Shown one piece after another: positions 37,801-48,872 of a stretch of DNA of 64,000 bases. Origin of the DNA: Nipponacmea schrenckii (lineage: Eukaryota > Mollusca > Gastropoda > Lottiidae); contig CM060200.1 of NCBI GenBank assembly GCA_030562195.1, forward strand, positions 36,029,468 to 36,093,467, read 5' to 3'. The notes beneath the pieces are model-generated. The model was not told the origin of the DNA. It worked only from the letters and a program-made list of their open reading frames with translations, and did not search any database. The position numbers and the translations under genes were made by a program. Every line of letters begins with the position of its first letter. Positions within the stretch are counted from its first letter, which is position 1.

Positions 37801-40800
37801 AGTACAGAAACCATCACTAGAATGAAATATTCAGTAATACACTTCTTTTCTGGGGTGATAAAGGAACAATATTTCATTAACATCTTTCAAGAATTGTACC
37901 TTCTAACAAGGCAATTATTCATATCAAATATATTTTGATATTTTCAATTTTCGACGGGGCTCATAGTATATAGGGTGATATCAAAGAATTTCAACAATTT
38001 TCCTCAAAATTAGTCAAGAATTGTGCCTTCTAGAGTATTTATGAGCCAAATATTGAATGCTTTTTCAAAAACAAGGGCAATAACTGATACTTAATATTTT
38101 TGGAATTATCTGATTTTCAATAGGGATCTTCTCATCCTTGGGTGATAACAAATACTCAAGCCAAGTTTTATCAAAATACATTAAGAATTGTTTTTTCTAA
38201 AGTCTTCAAACCTAAAATTGAGCACGTTTCCAAGAACAAGGGCAATAGCTCATACTATATATTTTTGTCTTATAACACACTCTCACACCAAGTTTCATCA
38301 AAATACGTCAAGTATATCTCATTGTAGAGTGTTTACCAGCCCTTTCAAGAAAAAGGGCTATAACTCATACTAATTTTTTTTTATTACACCACAATCTGTC
38401 AAGAATGTTCTGGAGTTTTTCTGAGCAATTTTGGACCGACCAACAGATGGACATGGACGGATGGACATGGGTGACGACAATATTAATCCAAATTTCATGT
38501 GGGCGTATAAAAATGGATATCTGATTTCTATTTCAAGCACTAGTCTAAGAGAATGTTCAATTTATGAACAATGTAATAGAAAAGTAGCTCACCTCTTCCT
38601 AGAAAATGTTCAATAAGTGCCTGTGCTATCATACACTGACCACTACGTAACATACAGCCCCACCCACAATCTGTGGTATACTTAGTACCAGGTAATCTAA
38701 TAAAATCTCTTCTATAAGTAAACCATAATCGACTAGAAAAATCTTGTTTAAATTCTTCTAGTGATGGTAATTTAGGATGTGTACCATTTGTCTTTGACTC
38801 TTCTTCTGAAAAATAAAAGACAATGTTTCTAAATTTTACATACATGTATTTCTATTATTATACATCTAACATAAATAATACAAACACCATTTCTGTGGAC
38901 AAATGACTTTGTAGTTGTATATTCTCTTAAGTGATTCTGGATTGATATGTTATCCAGTTAAAACAGTAACATGTCAAAACAGTAACAAATTTTATTAGTT
39001 AAAACAGGAACAACTCCACCAAAACGGTAACAATTAGGGCTGCAACGATTCCTGAAGTGGCGATTCGATACACTAAACGATACCCGTGCGACGATACGAT
39101 TAATTGCGATAATAAATCGCGATTCTTTGTTAAAAGGGAAAAGAAAGAGAAAACTGATATTAATATTAATATTTAAACACACTTTTCAATATTTGGCACA
39201 AGTACAGTCTTTTTGTACGAGCATCACTCCGTTTTCATCAGCATTGTTTTACTTACGCACCCCCCTCCCCAACTTCCCGTAAAGCTATCGATTTGAAGCT
39301 TGGCAGAGGGGTACTTATATGTGTCCTGAATATTCACAGCCAATTCCGACCATTCCTTCTATTTATAATTAGCTTTTCGGGACGTTGGAGAGTGCGTAAG
39401 TTAAACAGTGCTGTGAAACCAAATGACTTCCAAACATCGGATTTATATTTTCTCTCAGCGCTTTCGTTTTGGTTTTTTCACTGGCTTTTTCAACCACAAC
39501 GGTTTTTGACATTATTTGAATAATTACTTGATAATTCAAATATATTAGCGAAATTAATTACGACATGTGCAATTCCATACTGCTATTTCCGGGAATAAAT
39601 TATTGATAACTATGCAAACAGACATTACGAAGTCAAAATGTGCTTTAAAAAACTACTAAATAAGCATAATAGCAACATATGTTTTTGATGTTGTCTTTTA
39701 TTCGTCAATAAACAAAAATATATAATTTCTTTTTTTTTTGCAAATAATACGTGAAAAACAAATTTCTAATATCCTACAACGACAGAATTTTTTAAATGCG
39801 CAAATGCGCAAGGAATCTGTGTTCTTAGGAAAATGAAGGGAGGTAATCAAATATCAAAATCGTGCTGATGCATCACGATGATTTTTTCTTACAAAATGCA
39901 TCGATAAGCAGGAAAGAATCGCGATTCATCGATTTTACGGTGAATCGTTGCAGCCCTAGTAACCACATAAATTCTTTTAACCACACAGATTTTTACTTAT
40001 GGATCATAATTTGGATTAATCTAAATTTTCCCCTGCGATTTTAGTAAATTATCAAAGAACAAGATAGAGATATAATTGGTATTTAACAGTCAAATTAAAA
40101 TATAGACCTAACTTTCGATTGTATTTTATTAGTTTCGTTTCGAATGTTTTTATAAGCTATTGGCTTTGTACGTAACCACTACAGTTAGGTCTAACACTGC
40201 CCTTCAAAACTGAGTTAGGTCAAAGGTCGTTCGAACAGTCTGCATTGAAGGGCAGTGTTAGACCTAACTGTAGTGACTACGTACAAAGCCAATAGCGAAT
40301 AAAAACTTCGAAATGAAACTAATAAAATACAATCGAAAGTTAGGTCTATATCTTAATGAGACTGGGTATTTAACAGAATACAATCTCTTAGGATCATCAA
40401 AAATCATGGACTTTCAAAATGCCATAACTAAAGAATTAGTCTCTAAGCCTGTTTCAAAACTACTTATTTGAATGGATTATTAATAAGATACCGTATATGG
40501 AAAAAATCAAATATTTTGGCTATCCTAAGTGGTAGTTAACATTTAACAAGGGAAAACAGATGTACTTAAGAATTCATATTATGCAACATGATAGCAACAC
40601 ATTATAATAAAATAAAATCATACAAACCAAAATTAAATAGGTCTTACCTTTAGGTCTGACATGATACCATTTACCTAGTAAAATTATTGCACTATCATTT
40701 TTAAAACTAGTTTTGGTTTTTAAAGTCCACCCTGAAAATATCAATCTGCAATCAATTTGGAGTCAATTCATGTGTGAAACCTATTTTATCAGTTATTTTT

Positions 40801-41829
40801 TGTAAATAATAAAAGCTGTGTTGGGCAAATATGGCCCTAAATTTTCGTAGGAAAAACTTATCTTCCTAGGAAAAACATGCATTTTATATACGATGTCGTA
40901 GAAAATGTTTCAAATCAAACTTTTTTAAATATAGCTATCATATCCACATATATTCTATCCACATTGATTAGTTTGTCTTCCAATCTTTGGAAATATATTC
41001 TTAACTTTCACAAAGCTTATAAAAAAATAAAAAAATACACCCTACCATATTTCATATTATTCCAAGCTGACTGAAGTCTAGTTTTTACTTTGTCACTTTC
41101 AGTTTCCAATTTATTTGCAAATAGATCACTACCCTCTGAACCAAACTGATTATCAGTTTTCATTCGATAAGAATTGTTTTGTCCACTAGGATAGCTATGA
41201 GCTGGGCTATGATTGTAACCATAATTGGATGCATATTGTTCACCAATACCATTTATTGTGTCTAAATCACCATTCAAACTCTGTGACATAGTGTAACTAC
41301 GTCGTTTACTACCCGAGCTGCTAGGGCTTGGTAACATCGGATGTTTCACTGGGGAATGTTTTTGAGTAGCAATTTGATTTTTAAGGTGGGCAAAAAATCT
41401 AGGCCTCTCTATTGGTTGTTTTGAAGTATGGGCTGCTACATCTGATGAAGTTGAAGAACGATGTCGAGGCGATGCTTTTTCAGAATGTTTATCATCAGGA
41501 GGAGTGTGCACTACAATTTGGCCCTCTAAATCTACTTGTTCTGCTTCACTTTCAAAGTTTGTCTCATAACTACTGTTTACTTTAGAGACTACTTCTCTTC
41601 TGGAATGAGAAGGCATGTTTGCAGACAATCTAGCCCTTTCTTTTCTGCCATTTGTACTCCCAAAGAACCCTGATGGGTTATTTCTAAAAAATTCTCTCGA
41701 TTCTGAACTGACAGAAGATGACCTGGACGAAGAATTGTCAATTACATCTGTCCAAGAGTCTAAAGAAGCAATGTCATCCATATTTTTTGTGTCAGAAATC
41801 GAGGAAAGGCGTTTCTTTCTCTTCTCCAT
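34844..41829 (-). CDS. ATG4D: Cysteine protease ATG4, C/D-like (666 aa, 9 exons)
   Basis: Autophagy protease that processes and delipidates ATG8/LC3/GABARAP proteins in the cytosol. Exons: 41829-41046, 40731-40648, 38805-38593, 37435-37249, 37040-36964, 36569-36300, 36012-35936, 35437-35318, 35032-34844; all in frame. Peptidase C54 landmarks: KTKTSF and LLGKWYHV, then [20 protein letters not shown] with catalytic C340, [28 protein letters not shown], and LDPHYC with D546/H548 completing the triad. The C-terminus EDFVIL fits an LC3-interacting F-x-x-L motif (663-666). The first exon encodes a 261-residue Ser-rich N-terminal region, longer than in vertebrate ATG4C/D (about 460-475 total). The C/D assignment rests on the long N-terminus and the NMKYGW...KTSF block; C versus D is not resolved. 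Introns carry several mobile elements. Confidence 0.93.
35748..35818. repeat. Three tandem copies of a 24-26 bp unit
   Basis: GGCTTCATCCCTATTTTATG occurs three times in a row (about 35748, 35773 and 35797) in the ATG4 intron between 35438 and 35935. Recent slippage or unequal exchange; no coding meaning. Confidence 0.85.
37735..38512 (-). mobile_element. TACGCCCAC-family copy in ATG4 intron 3
   Basis: Reverse orientation. Left end AAGATAGCTTGCCAGACAAG is the tail; internal monomers with AGGGCAATAACTGATAC and CAAGTTTTATCAAAATACAT phrases repeat at about 150 bp; right end has GACCGACCAACAGATGGACA, GGGTGACGACAATATTAA and CATGTGGGCGTATAAA, the head. Lies between exons 38805-38593 and 37435-37249. 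Confidence 0.85.
39035..39958. mobile_element. hAT-like MITE (TAGGGCTGCAACGATTC ends) in ATG4 intron 2
   Basis: Ends TAGGGCTGCAACGATTC (39035) and GAATCGTTGCAGCCCTA (ending 39958) are perfect inverted repeats, with CGATTCGATACACTAAACGA-type subterminal sequence. Flanking 8-mers GTAACAAT and GTAACCAC match at six of eight positions, consistent with an aged 8-bp target duplication. 924 bp, no transposase frame. Elements with this terminus occur widely in animals as non-autonomous hAT elements. Confidence 0.8.
40097..40355. mobile_element. Near-perfect palindromic MITE in ATG4 intron 2
   Basis: About 105-bp arms: TATAGACCTAACTTTCGATT at the left through CTACAGTTAGGTCTAACACT and GCCCTTCAA, then inverted from TTGAAGGGCAGTGTTAGACC to AATCGAAAGTTAGGTCTATA. 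The loop is about 45 bp (40210-40245). The arms differ at few positions, suggesting a young insertion. Ends in TA, as expected of TA-targeting (Tc1/mariner-like) MITEs, but the class is not proven. Confidence 0.85.
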
Positions 41830-42230
41830 TTATTACGTTTGTTTACTTCAACCCATTATTACTCATTTTACTTTTATAAATGTTTCATTGTAAACAAACC
41901 CCCAGACACATCCGCCATCTTGTCACATGACATTTTCTAAATGACGTATTCGTCTCGCATTGTATTCACAATGTAAACGTGAAATGACCACGATAGGCCT
42001 AAACATTCGTCAGTTGTCAATTTAATCAAAGACAGGGGCGTAGCGTGACCATTTTGGCTGGGGGGGGGGGGGGTGTAACGGCAAAGTTTTACCGACGAAC
42101 ACGTGTAACGTCTAAGTTTTACCGACGAACACGTGTTCTTCCGGGGGCAAAAATAGATATACATTATACACGAACGAAATCCATCGTTATAAAAATCATA
42201 TCAATCAGGGGTGTATCTAGAATGTGCCAG
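41830..42230. promoter_or_regulatory. ATG4 upstream region with poly-G tract
   Basis: The 5' flank of ATG4 is moderately GC-rich near 41890-41930. A run of about 15 G begins at 42060 after GACCATTTTGGCTG. A direct repeat of about 38 bp (TTTTACCGACGAACACGTGT) lies at about 42087-42135. No core promoter element can be assigned. Confidence 0.35.
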
Positions 42231-42235
42231 AGAGG

Positions 42236-43330
42236 GGGGATTTTCCTAAGGCAAGTCCTGCAGGCCAAAGGCCTTCGTATTCGGCCCTTGCAGTCCTTCC
42301 CCGGAAAATTTTATAAACTAGGAAACCCGAAGAATACATCTGACTCGGAAGTCTTTTCCACTGGTCCAAATTATCAATTTTCATCGGAAAACCATATGTT
42401 TTCTATGTCCTTTTTCGACCTATTCTGCGTTTTACCGACATGGTGGGGGGTTTCGGGGTTTGTACCCCGGAAAATTTTACAAACTAGGAAACCCGTAGAA
42501 TTCATCTCACGCGATTTTGGAAGTCGTTCCCACCGGTCAAAATTATCAATTTTTATCGGAAAACCATGTTTTATATAGCCTTGTTCGACCTATTCTGCGT
42601 TTTACCGACAAGTTCAGTAAAAATCACTTATTATGTAGACGAACAGTTTTCCGATAACAGCATAACTGACACAAGGTTTCCACTCTTTCGGTCAGCCAAT
42701 CGGTTTTACCGAAGGCTCCATTCCCCATCTATGACCGTCTATTATCGACCGATTCCGCGTTTAACCGACAAGTTTAGTAAAAATCACTTTAATGTAGACG
42801 AACGGTTTACCGATAACATCTTAACAGACACAAGGTTTTCACTTTTTCGGTTAACAAATCGGTTTTTCCGACGGCTCCATCTATGACCTTCTTCTATCGG
42901 CCAATTCCTCGTTTTTACCGACAAATTCAAATAACGAACAGCTTACCGATAACAAGGGTATCGGTTAACCAATCGGTTTTACCGAAGACTCCAGTCATTA
43001 CCAACTTATACCGACCGATTCCGGTAGTTTCAGTAAAAAAATACTTTTAATGTTGACAGTTTACTGATAACATCATAAACCAACACAAGGTTTTTACTTT
43101 TTAGGTTAATTGGTTTTACCGGTGGTCCTACCTTGTCGTCTTTTATCGACCCATCATAACCAAATACAAGGTTTTGACTTTTTAGGTTAATTAATCGGTT
43201 TAATCGATCGATTCCGCGTTTTACCGACGGTTCCATCCGTGACCCCTTTTTACCGACCGATTCCGCGTTTTACCGACGAGTTCAGTAAAAGTGTAGTTCT
43301 TTGATATAATCTTGTAATGTTCATGAATTT
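42236..43330 (+). repeat. Degenerate ACCGAC-rich tandem repeat region
   Basis: Units of about 160-180 bp recur. Two share GGAAAATTTTATAAACTAGG / GGAAAATTTTACAAACTAGG and CGACCTATTCTGCGTTTTACCGAC (about 42300 and 42468). Later ones share GATTCCGCGTTTAACCGACAAG, AGTAAAAATCAC, GTAGACGAACRGTTT, CCGATAAC and GACACAAGGTTT (about 42590, 42755 and 43015). No coding content despite long frames. Looks like eroded transposon or satellite sequence. Confidence 0.6.
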
Positions 43331-43434
43331 TACAGTTTCTGTAGCATTCGAAAATACGTGTACTTTATGTGTTCTTTTTTACGTATTCCGACGATTCAGT
43401 CGAATACGTATTGTATATACGTATATATTCGGAT

Positions 43435-44402
43435 ATTCATAGACGATACCCCAGAAGCTGTTCAGTCCATCATCAAACTCTTTGCTGATGACACTAAATT
43501 GATTGGAAATAACCACACATATCTACAGCAAGACCTAGATACTCTGACAGAATGGGCAAGAAAATGGCAGATGAACTTCAATGCTGACAAGTGTAAGTCT
43601 CTACATTTCGGTTTTAATAACACCCACCACCAGTAGGCCTACTATATGTCTACAGCCACCAACAGCCATGTACCATTAAAACAAGAACGAGAAGAAAAAG
43701 ACCTGGGCGTAATTTTCCAAGACAACCTAAAATTTAGTGCCCATATAGCTGGAAGCGCATGAAAGGCTAATCGATTAGTTGGAATGGTTAGAAGAACATT
43801 CAGGAATATCAGTCAAGAGATGTTTGTGCCACTATACAAAGCCCTAATACGTCCCCACTTGGAATATGCAGTCACTGTTTGGCATCCAACATACAAGAAA
43901 GACATTGCAACTATCGAAAATGTCCAAAGGCGAGCAACAAAATTAATTTCAGAGATGAAAAATAAAATATACCCAGAAAGACTAAGAATCCTTGGAATTC
44001 CCACACTCGATATAGAAGGAAGAGAGCCGATGTCATCCAGGTCTACAGATTTACCAACAAGATGCCTGTGTCAATTCAACTCTCTTAGAACTCTCATCGG
44101 AAAATAGAACAAGAGGAAACAACAAAAAACTTATTAAAAGACGATTCCGACTGGACACTTTTTCAGTACAAGAATAGTGAACTTATGAACTCCCGACCAA
44201 ACTTTGTTGTAAATTCAGAAACACTTAACCAGTTCAAATCCAACATCAACAAAGCATGGAGCAAAGATGAAATCAAATTTACACCTAGTACCATGTTATA
44301 AACTATACTAAACTTACTAATTACCATGCGCATCCCAAATTAAGTCACTACCAAGGATGTCTCAGAAGCAACTTAGCTTATCAAAGACAGACAAACAGTA
44401 TA
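43435..44402 (+). pseudogene. LINE reverse transcriptase remnant (C-terminal part and 3' tail)
   Basis: Frame 43435-43636 encodes IIKLFADDTKLIG, the F-A-D-D catalytic motif C of non-LTR reverse transcriptases, then LQQDLDTLTEWARKWQMNFN and ADKCKSLHFG. After a stop and frame change, 43660-44105 continues with EKDLGVIFQDNLKFSAHI, an in-frame stop, VPLYKALIRPHLEYAVTVWH, and VQRRATKLI, the typical thumb region of jockey/CR1-like elements. At least one stop and two frameshifts disable it, and the 5' two thirds are missing. The tail to 44402 recurs inverted at 1509-1608. Clade placement is approximate. Confidence 0.85.
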
Positions 44403-44819
44403 ACAATTTTTTTTTTTTTTTTTTTTGCGATTCTCGGACCCCAATTTGCCCTCATCAAACCCCATGAACTGTAATTAGGTAACCCCACATATCTACTTCA
44501 AATAGATACCTACAGAATAAAAAAAGGGTGAACTTCAAAGCTTTAAAGGTAACCCCATTTGGTTTTAAAAACACCCACCCCCAATACTAATTTTGCCCCA
44601 AAAGGCCTTCCAAAAAAAATGGGTTTTTGGGCCCTTCTAACCTGGGGCCCAAACTTTTAATGGTTAGAAGCTTCAGGAAACTGGGGGCCCTTAAAACCCT
44701 AATACGCCCCCCTTGGAATATGGTCACTGTTTGGCATCAAAAACCCCCTATCAAAAGTCCGCCGAGCCTTTCGGGTTTTCCTCGAAAAACTGTCCGGTTC
44801 CCCACCAAAAAAAATTTCT
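44403..44819 (+). pseudogene. Second, heavily garbled copy of the same LINE
   Basis: After a 20-base T run, the sequence follows 43495-43920 in order but with many substitutions and inflated homopolymers: CCCACATATCTAC, GTGAACTTCAA, TTTAAAAACACCCACCCCCA, CCTAATACGCCCCCCTTGGA, ATGGTCACTGTTTGGCATCA. It may be an old copy or a low-quality stretch of assembly. Confidence 0.6.
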
Positions 44820-46258
44820 TGTGAACGCGATAGAGACTACAGTTTTTGTCGGATTTGCATGAAACTTGCTGTGATTATTTATATTAAGATCTCGGACAAG
44901 TTCGAATTTGGCGATTTTCCGATGAACGGTCTTTGAGTTATTGTACTTGACTTAGTCAAAACGCGTCAAAATTGGCTTGTGAACCCGATAGAGACTAGAG
45001 CTTTTTATCGGATTTGAATGAAACTTGCTGAGATCATTTATATTGATGAGATCTCCGACAAGTTTGAAATTGACGATTTTTCGACAAACGGTTTTTTGAG
45101 TTATTGCACTTGACTTAGTCAAAACGCGTCAAAATTGGCTTGTGAACGCGATAGAGACAACAGTTTTTAATGGATTTGAATGAAACTTGCCGTGATTATT
45201 TATATTGAAGAGATCTCGGACAAGTTTGAAATTGGCGATTTTTCGATAAACAGTTTTTGAGTTATTGCCCTTGACTTAGTCAAAACGCGTTAAAATTGGC
45301 TTGTAAATGCTATAGAGACTGCATTTTTCATTGGATTTGAATGAAACTTGCTGTGATCTTTTATATTGAGATCTTGGACAAATTCGAAAAAAACGATTTT
45401 TCGATGAACGGTTTTTGAGTTATTGCACTTGACTTAGTTAAAACACGTTAAAATTGACTTGTAAACGCTATAGAGACTACATTTTTCATTGGATTTGAAG
45501 GAAACTTACTGTGATCATTTATATTAATGAGATCTTAGACAAATTCGAAAAAGGCGATTTTTCGATGAACGGTTTTTGAGTTATTGCACTTGAAATAGAT
45601 AAAACGCGTTAAAATTGACTTGTAAACTCTATAGAGACTACATTTTTCATTGGATTTGAATGAAACTTGCTGTGATCATTTATATTGATGAGATCTTGGA
45701 CAAATTCGAAATAGGCGATTTTTTAGTTATTGCACTTGACTTTGTTAAAACCCGTCAAAATTGGCTTGTGAACGCGATAGAGATCACAATTTCCATTGGA
45801 TTTGAATGAAATTTTGTGTCATCATTTATATTGATGAGATCTTAAACAAGTTTGATGGTGACGATTTTTTGGTTAACGTTTTTTGAGTTATTGCCCTTGA
45901 CTTAGTCAAAACGCGTCAAAACAGATTTGTGAACACCACAGAGACAAGTTTTCATCTGATTTGAATAAAAATTTGGTGTGATCATTGAAGTTGATGAGAT
46001 CTTGGTCAAGTACGAAATTGACGATTTTTTGATAAACTGTTTTTGAGTTATTGCACTTGATTTAGTCAAAACACCGAAAAATTGGCTTGTGATTATGAAA
46101 GACAATACAGTTTTCATCTGATTTGAATCAAATTTGGTATGAACATTTATATTGATGAGAACTTGAATTAGACCTAAATAATGTTGGAGTTTCTGCCTGT
46201 GTTAAAACAGAAAATATATTTTAAATTGGGCGTATCTTGCTAGGCAACCGCTTGTTCT
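44820..46258 (+). mobile_element. TACGCCCAC-family copy: about nine monomers plus tail
   Basis: Nine tandem monomers of about 160 bp start at about 44820, 44981, 45141, 45302, 45461, 45621, 45769, 45929 and 46089. Each reads roughly GTGAACGCGATAGAGACTAC, GGATTTGAATGAAACTTGCT, GTGATCATTTATATTGATGA, GATCTCGGACAAGTTCGAA, TTTTTGAGTTATTGCACTTG and GACTTAGTCAAAACGCGTC. Ends in the tail TAAATTGGGCGTATCTTGCT then AGGCAACCGCTTGTTC. The GTCC-rich head is missing; it abuts the broken LINE. Confidence 0.85.
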
Positions 46259-48870
46259 TCTTCTCCTCCTCCTGTAAGCAATTCGAAATAGTTTTCGAAT
46301 GAATGAAGCCTGGAGAACACATTTCTGACGATTCCGAGGCGCCAAAACCCCAATCAAAATGTTAATTTTTTGGTTTGTGTAAATTAATCAATCTGTGCTA
46401 AGTAAAGAAGGTTTTGAGAGAAGTTGCTTGAAGAACTGAGAATGGTCTTTCTAACCTGCTCCTTAAATGAAATCTACTGAAATATCCTAGAGATTTCATG
46501 AATTAAAGGGAAATGGTTTAAAATATTAATAGGAAAAGTGTTTAACTGACTATAAATAATATTGATTTAAGAGAAAAACTCAAGACCTGGTCAGTTGATT
46601 AGTCTCAGTAACTTTGGCGTTGACAATTCTCTCAGTTATCCAAGGAGGTCTACACCAGGTGTTGACGTTGAATAAGTCCGTGGATCGGAGAAAATTTTTA
46701 CGAGTTTGGGCCCATTATATCCAAATTAATTTGAATTACAAAATTTAAGTTCACAACTTGCACTTGAAAGTGTTACTTTATTGTGTTATATCCAAATTAT
46801 TTGGGAAGAGAAAGGGTAGCAACTCGTTTGTACAAAAATAGCAAATTTAGCCGACGACCGTTGAGCTAGACATTTTATTTGATAAAGTTTTCTGGAGTCG
46901 ATAATTTGATAGTCCTTTGTATTTTATAAATTTAGGAATATATAGGAGAAGATTTTAATGATATGCTTCTTCTAGAACTCCTTAATGTAATGTCGCGACA
47001 AGGGTTCCAATATTCCATAATTTCTCACAAGGCACAAATCAGATAAAGAAAGATATAACTACCTGGTACTGTTTTAGAAAAGTATTTTAATAAAGAAATT
47101 TGTAATAAATTATAAATTCATAAATGTAAGACAAGCCAATCGCGTGATCACAACTTGCACTCAAAGTGTTTACTGGAGTTAAAATTCATGTACTTTATTC
47201 TATCTAAACATTCTCGGGAAGAGATGTATCTAGCAAAGGGGAGCAATTCGTTTCTACAAACATGGCCAATTTAGCCGACGACCATTGAGCTAGAGTCGAT
47301 AATATGTTAATTTTTTGCACTGGTTGGAGATCACACGGAGAAGATGTTAATGATATGCTAGTGCATGTACTAGAACTCCTGTAATGTAATGTCGCCTCCA
47401 GGGTTCCAATATTCCACAATTTCTCAAAAGGCGCATTTCAGACAAAGAAAGATATAACTACTGTTCTAGAAAATTATTTTTAACAAAACAATTTGTAATA
47501 TAATATAAAGAAAATAGAATCAGTTAACACATTCTCCTTCGTTTTTTATCAATTCATTAATGCCTATTACTCATAAACAAAATATATTAAATACTTATAT
47601 ATTTATAATGGGTGGTGTCTATCAATATATTTGAGTCCTATGTTTGCCTTTTAATGTCCATAATTAGACCTCATTATTATCAAAACTCAACTCCTGAGAG
47701 CACAGGAAATATCGCTGCCCATGATCATTTTTTGTCATTAGATTATATACAAAACAATAATTAGTTGAAAATATAGAACTATTATATACAAAACGTATAT
47801 ACAATTATAGAAAATTTGTACATTGAATGCAACATATTATTTACATATTAAGGAATTGTTGAATTTGACTATGCTAAGATTGTGCTACAATATGGTTCTT
47901 TTACTCTGAAACACATGCTGTGGGAAAATATAATGAGACAAGTTTAAGGTCGAGCCATAATAAGTCTAAGATAGCTAATAAGGCATTAGAAATAAGTGTT
48001 CCATTATGTACACATTATGTTTCAAAATGACTACATTAATTATTTTCAAATGCAGAGTTAGTAGAATTTTAGAACTAGATTTTGGTTATTGAAAGTAACA
48101 AGTTTTTGGTACCGCAGAAAAAGAGTAAAACTGACAAAGGGTAAAAGTTACATTTTCATCTTTTGTGAAGTGCACTTAAACAAAGGTTTGGGAGTGTTTC
48201 AGAATCACATAAAGAACATTATGGACAAATTATGATATAAAGTGAAAACAGAAGTATTATATAACCAATATTCAGCACAGAAGAGATCACATCTTCACTA
48301 TCTATCTTTCAACCATTTCCTTTACAAAAATAACAAAAGAGATTAATAAATTTATAATATTTACAAATACATATATGGGTAAGAACCTATGCACACCTAT
48401 ATATCCATACAATATACACATACAGGTAATAGTAATGCTTTTCTTAAATGTAGATACCATTTGCTCCATCTTATAGTTGAATGCACTTCTTTAAAGGGGT
48501 TATGCAAGGCCATCTTTTCATTTGTAATAAAATGTGTGGTATAACTCCTAGATTGTTAATCCAATACAAAAATATAAAAAAAAAATTTCGCAAAAAGTTA
48601 CTTTTCTCAAAAATTGCAAAAAACTGGACTTTCCGAGAGGTACCTATAAAATGGCGCGCTTTGTTTACACAACTTTCTGGATGTGCATAAATGCTTTTGA
48701 CCTCTTTGACTATTATCTGTCTATTTGAGTATTAACATTTGGTAGTATTTTCGTTTAAATATAGTACCGGTATTCTAATCTTTTTCTTATGAAAAAATAT
48801 AAGCAATATTTCATCCTTGCTTGATCTAATTAAATTGCCCTAAATTTGATAAATACTTTCATTTATTTTA
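46259..48870. other. Gene-free region with a diverged direct duplication
   Basis: Two blocks of about 360 bp, at about 46745-47100 and 47148-47500, share CACAACTTGCACT, AATTTAGCCGACGACC, TTGAGCTAGA, AGAAGAT-TTAATGATATGCT, TAGAACTCCT, AGGGTTCCAATATTCC and AGAAAGATATAACTAC in the same order. No coding content. From 47520 to 48870 the sequence is AT-rich without recognised features, apart from TTTAAAGGGGTTATGCAAGG at about 48491, which resembles one end of a TTAA-type MITE whose partner end was not found. Confidence 0.5.
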
Positions 48871-48872
48871 AG

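Noticed and set aside
40648..40731. Apparent one-base frameshift in ATG4 exon 2
   Set aside because: It came from a misread A run; recounted, the exon is 84 bases and all junctions stay in frame.
42045..42886. Two plus-strand frames of 177 and 106 residues
   Set aside because: They run through degenerate tandem repeats and repeat themselves (LFDLFCVLPT); no homology, start or splice context.
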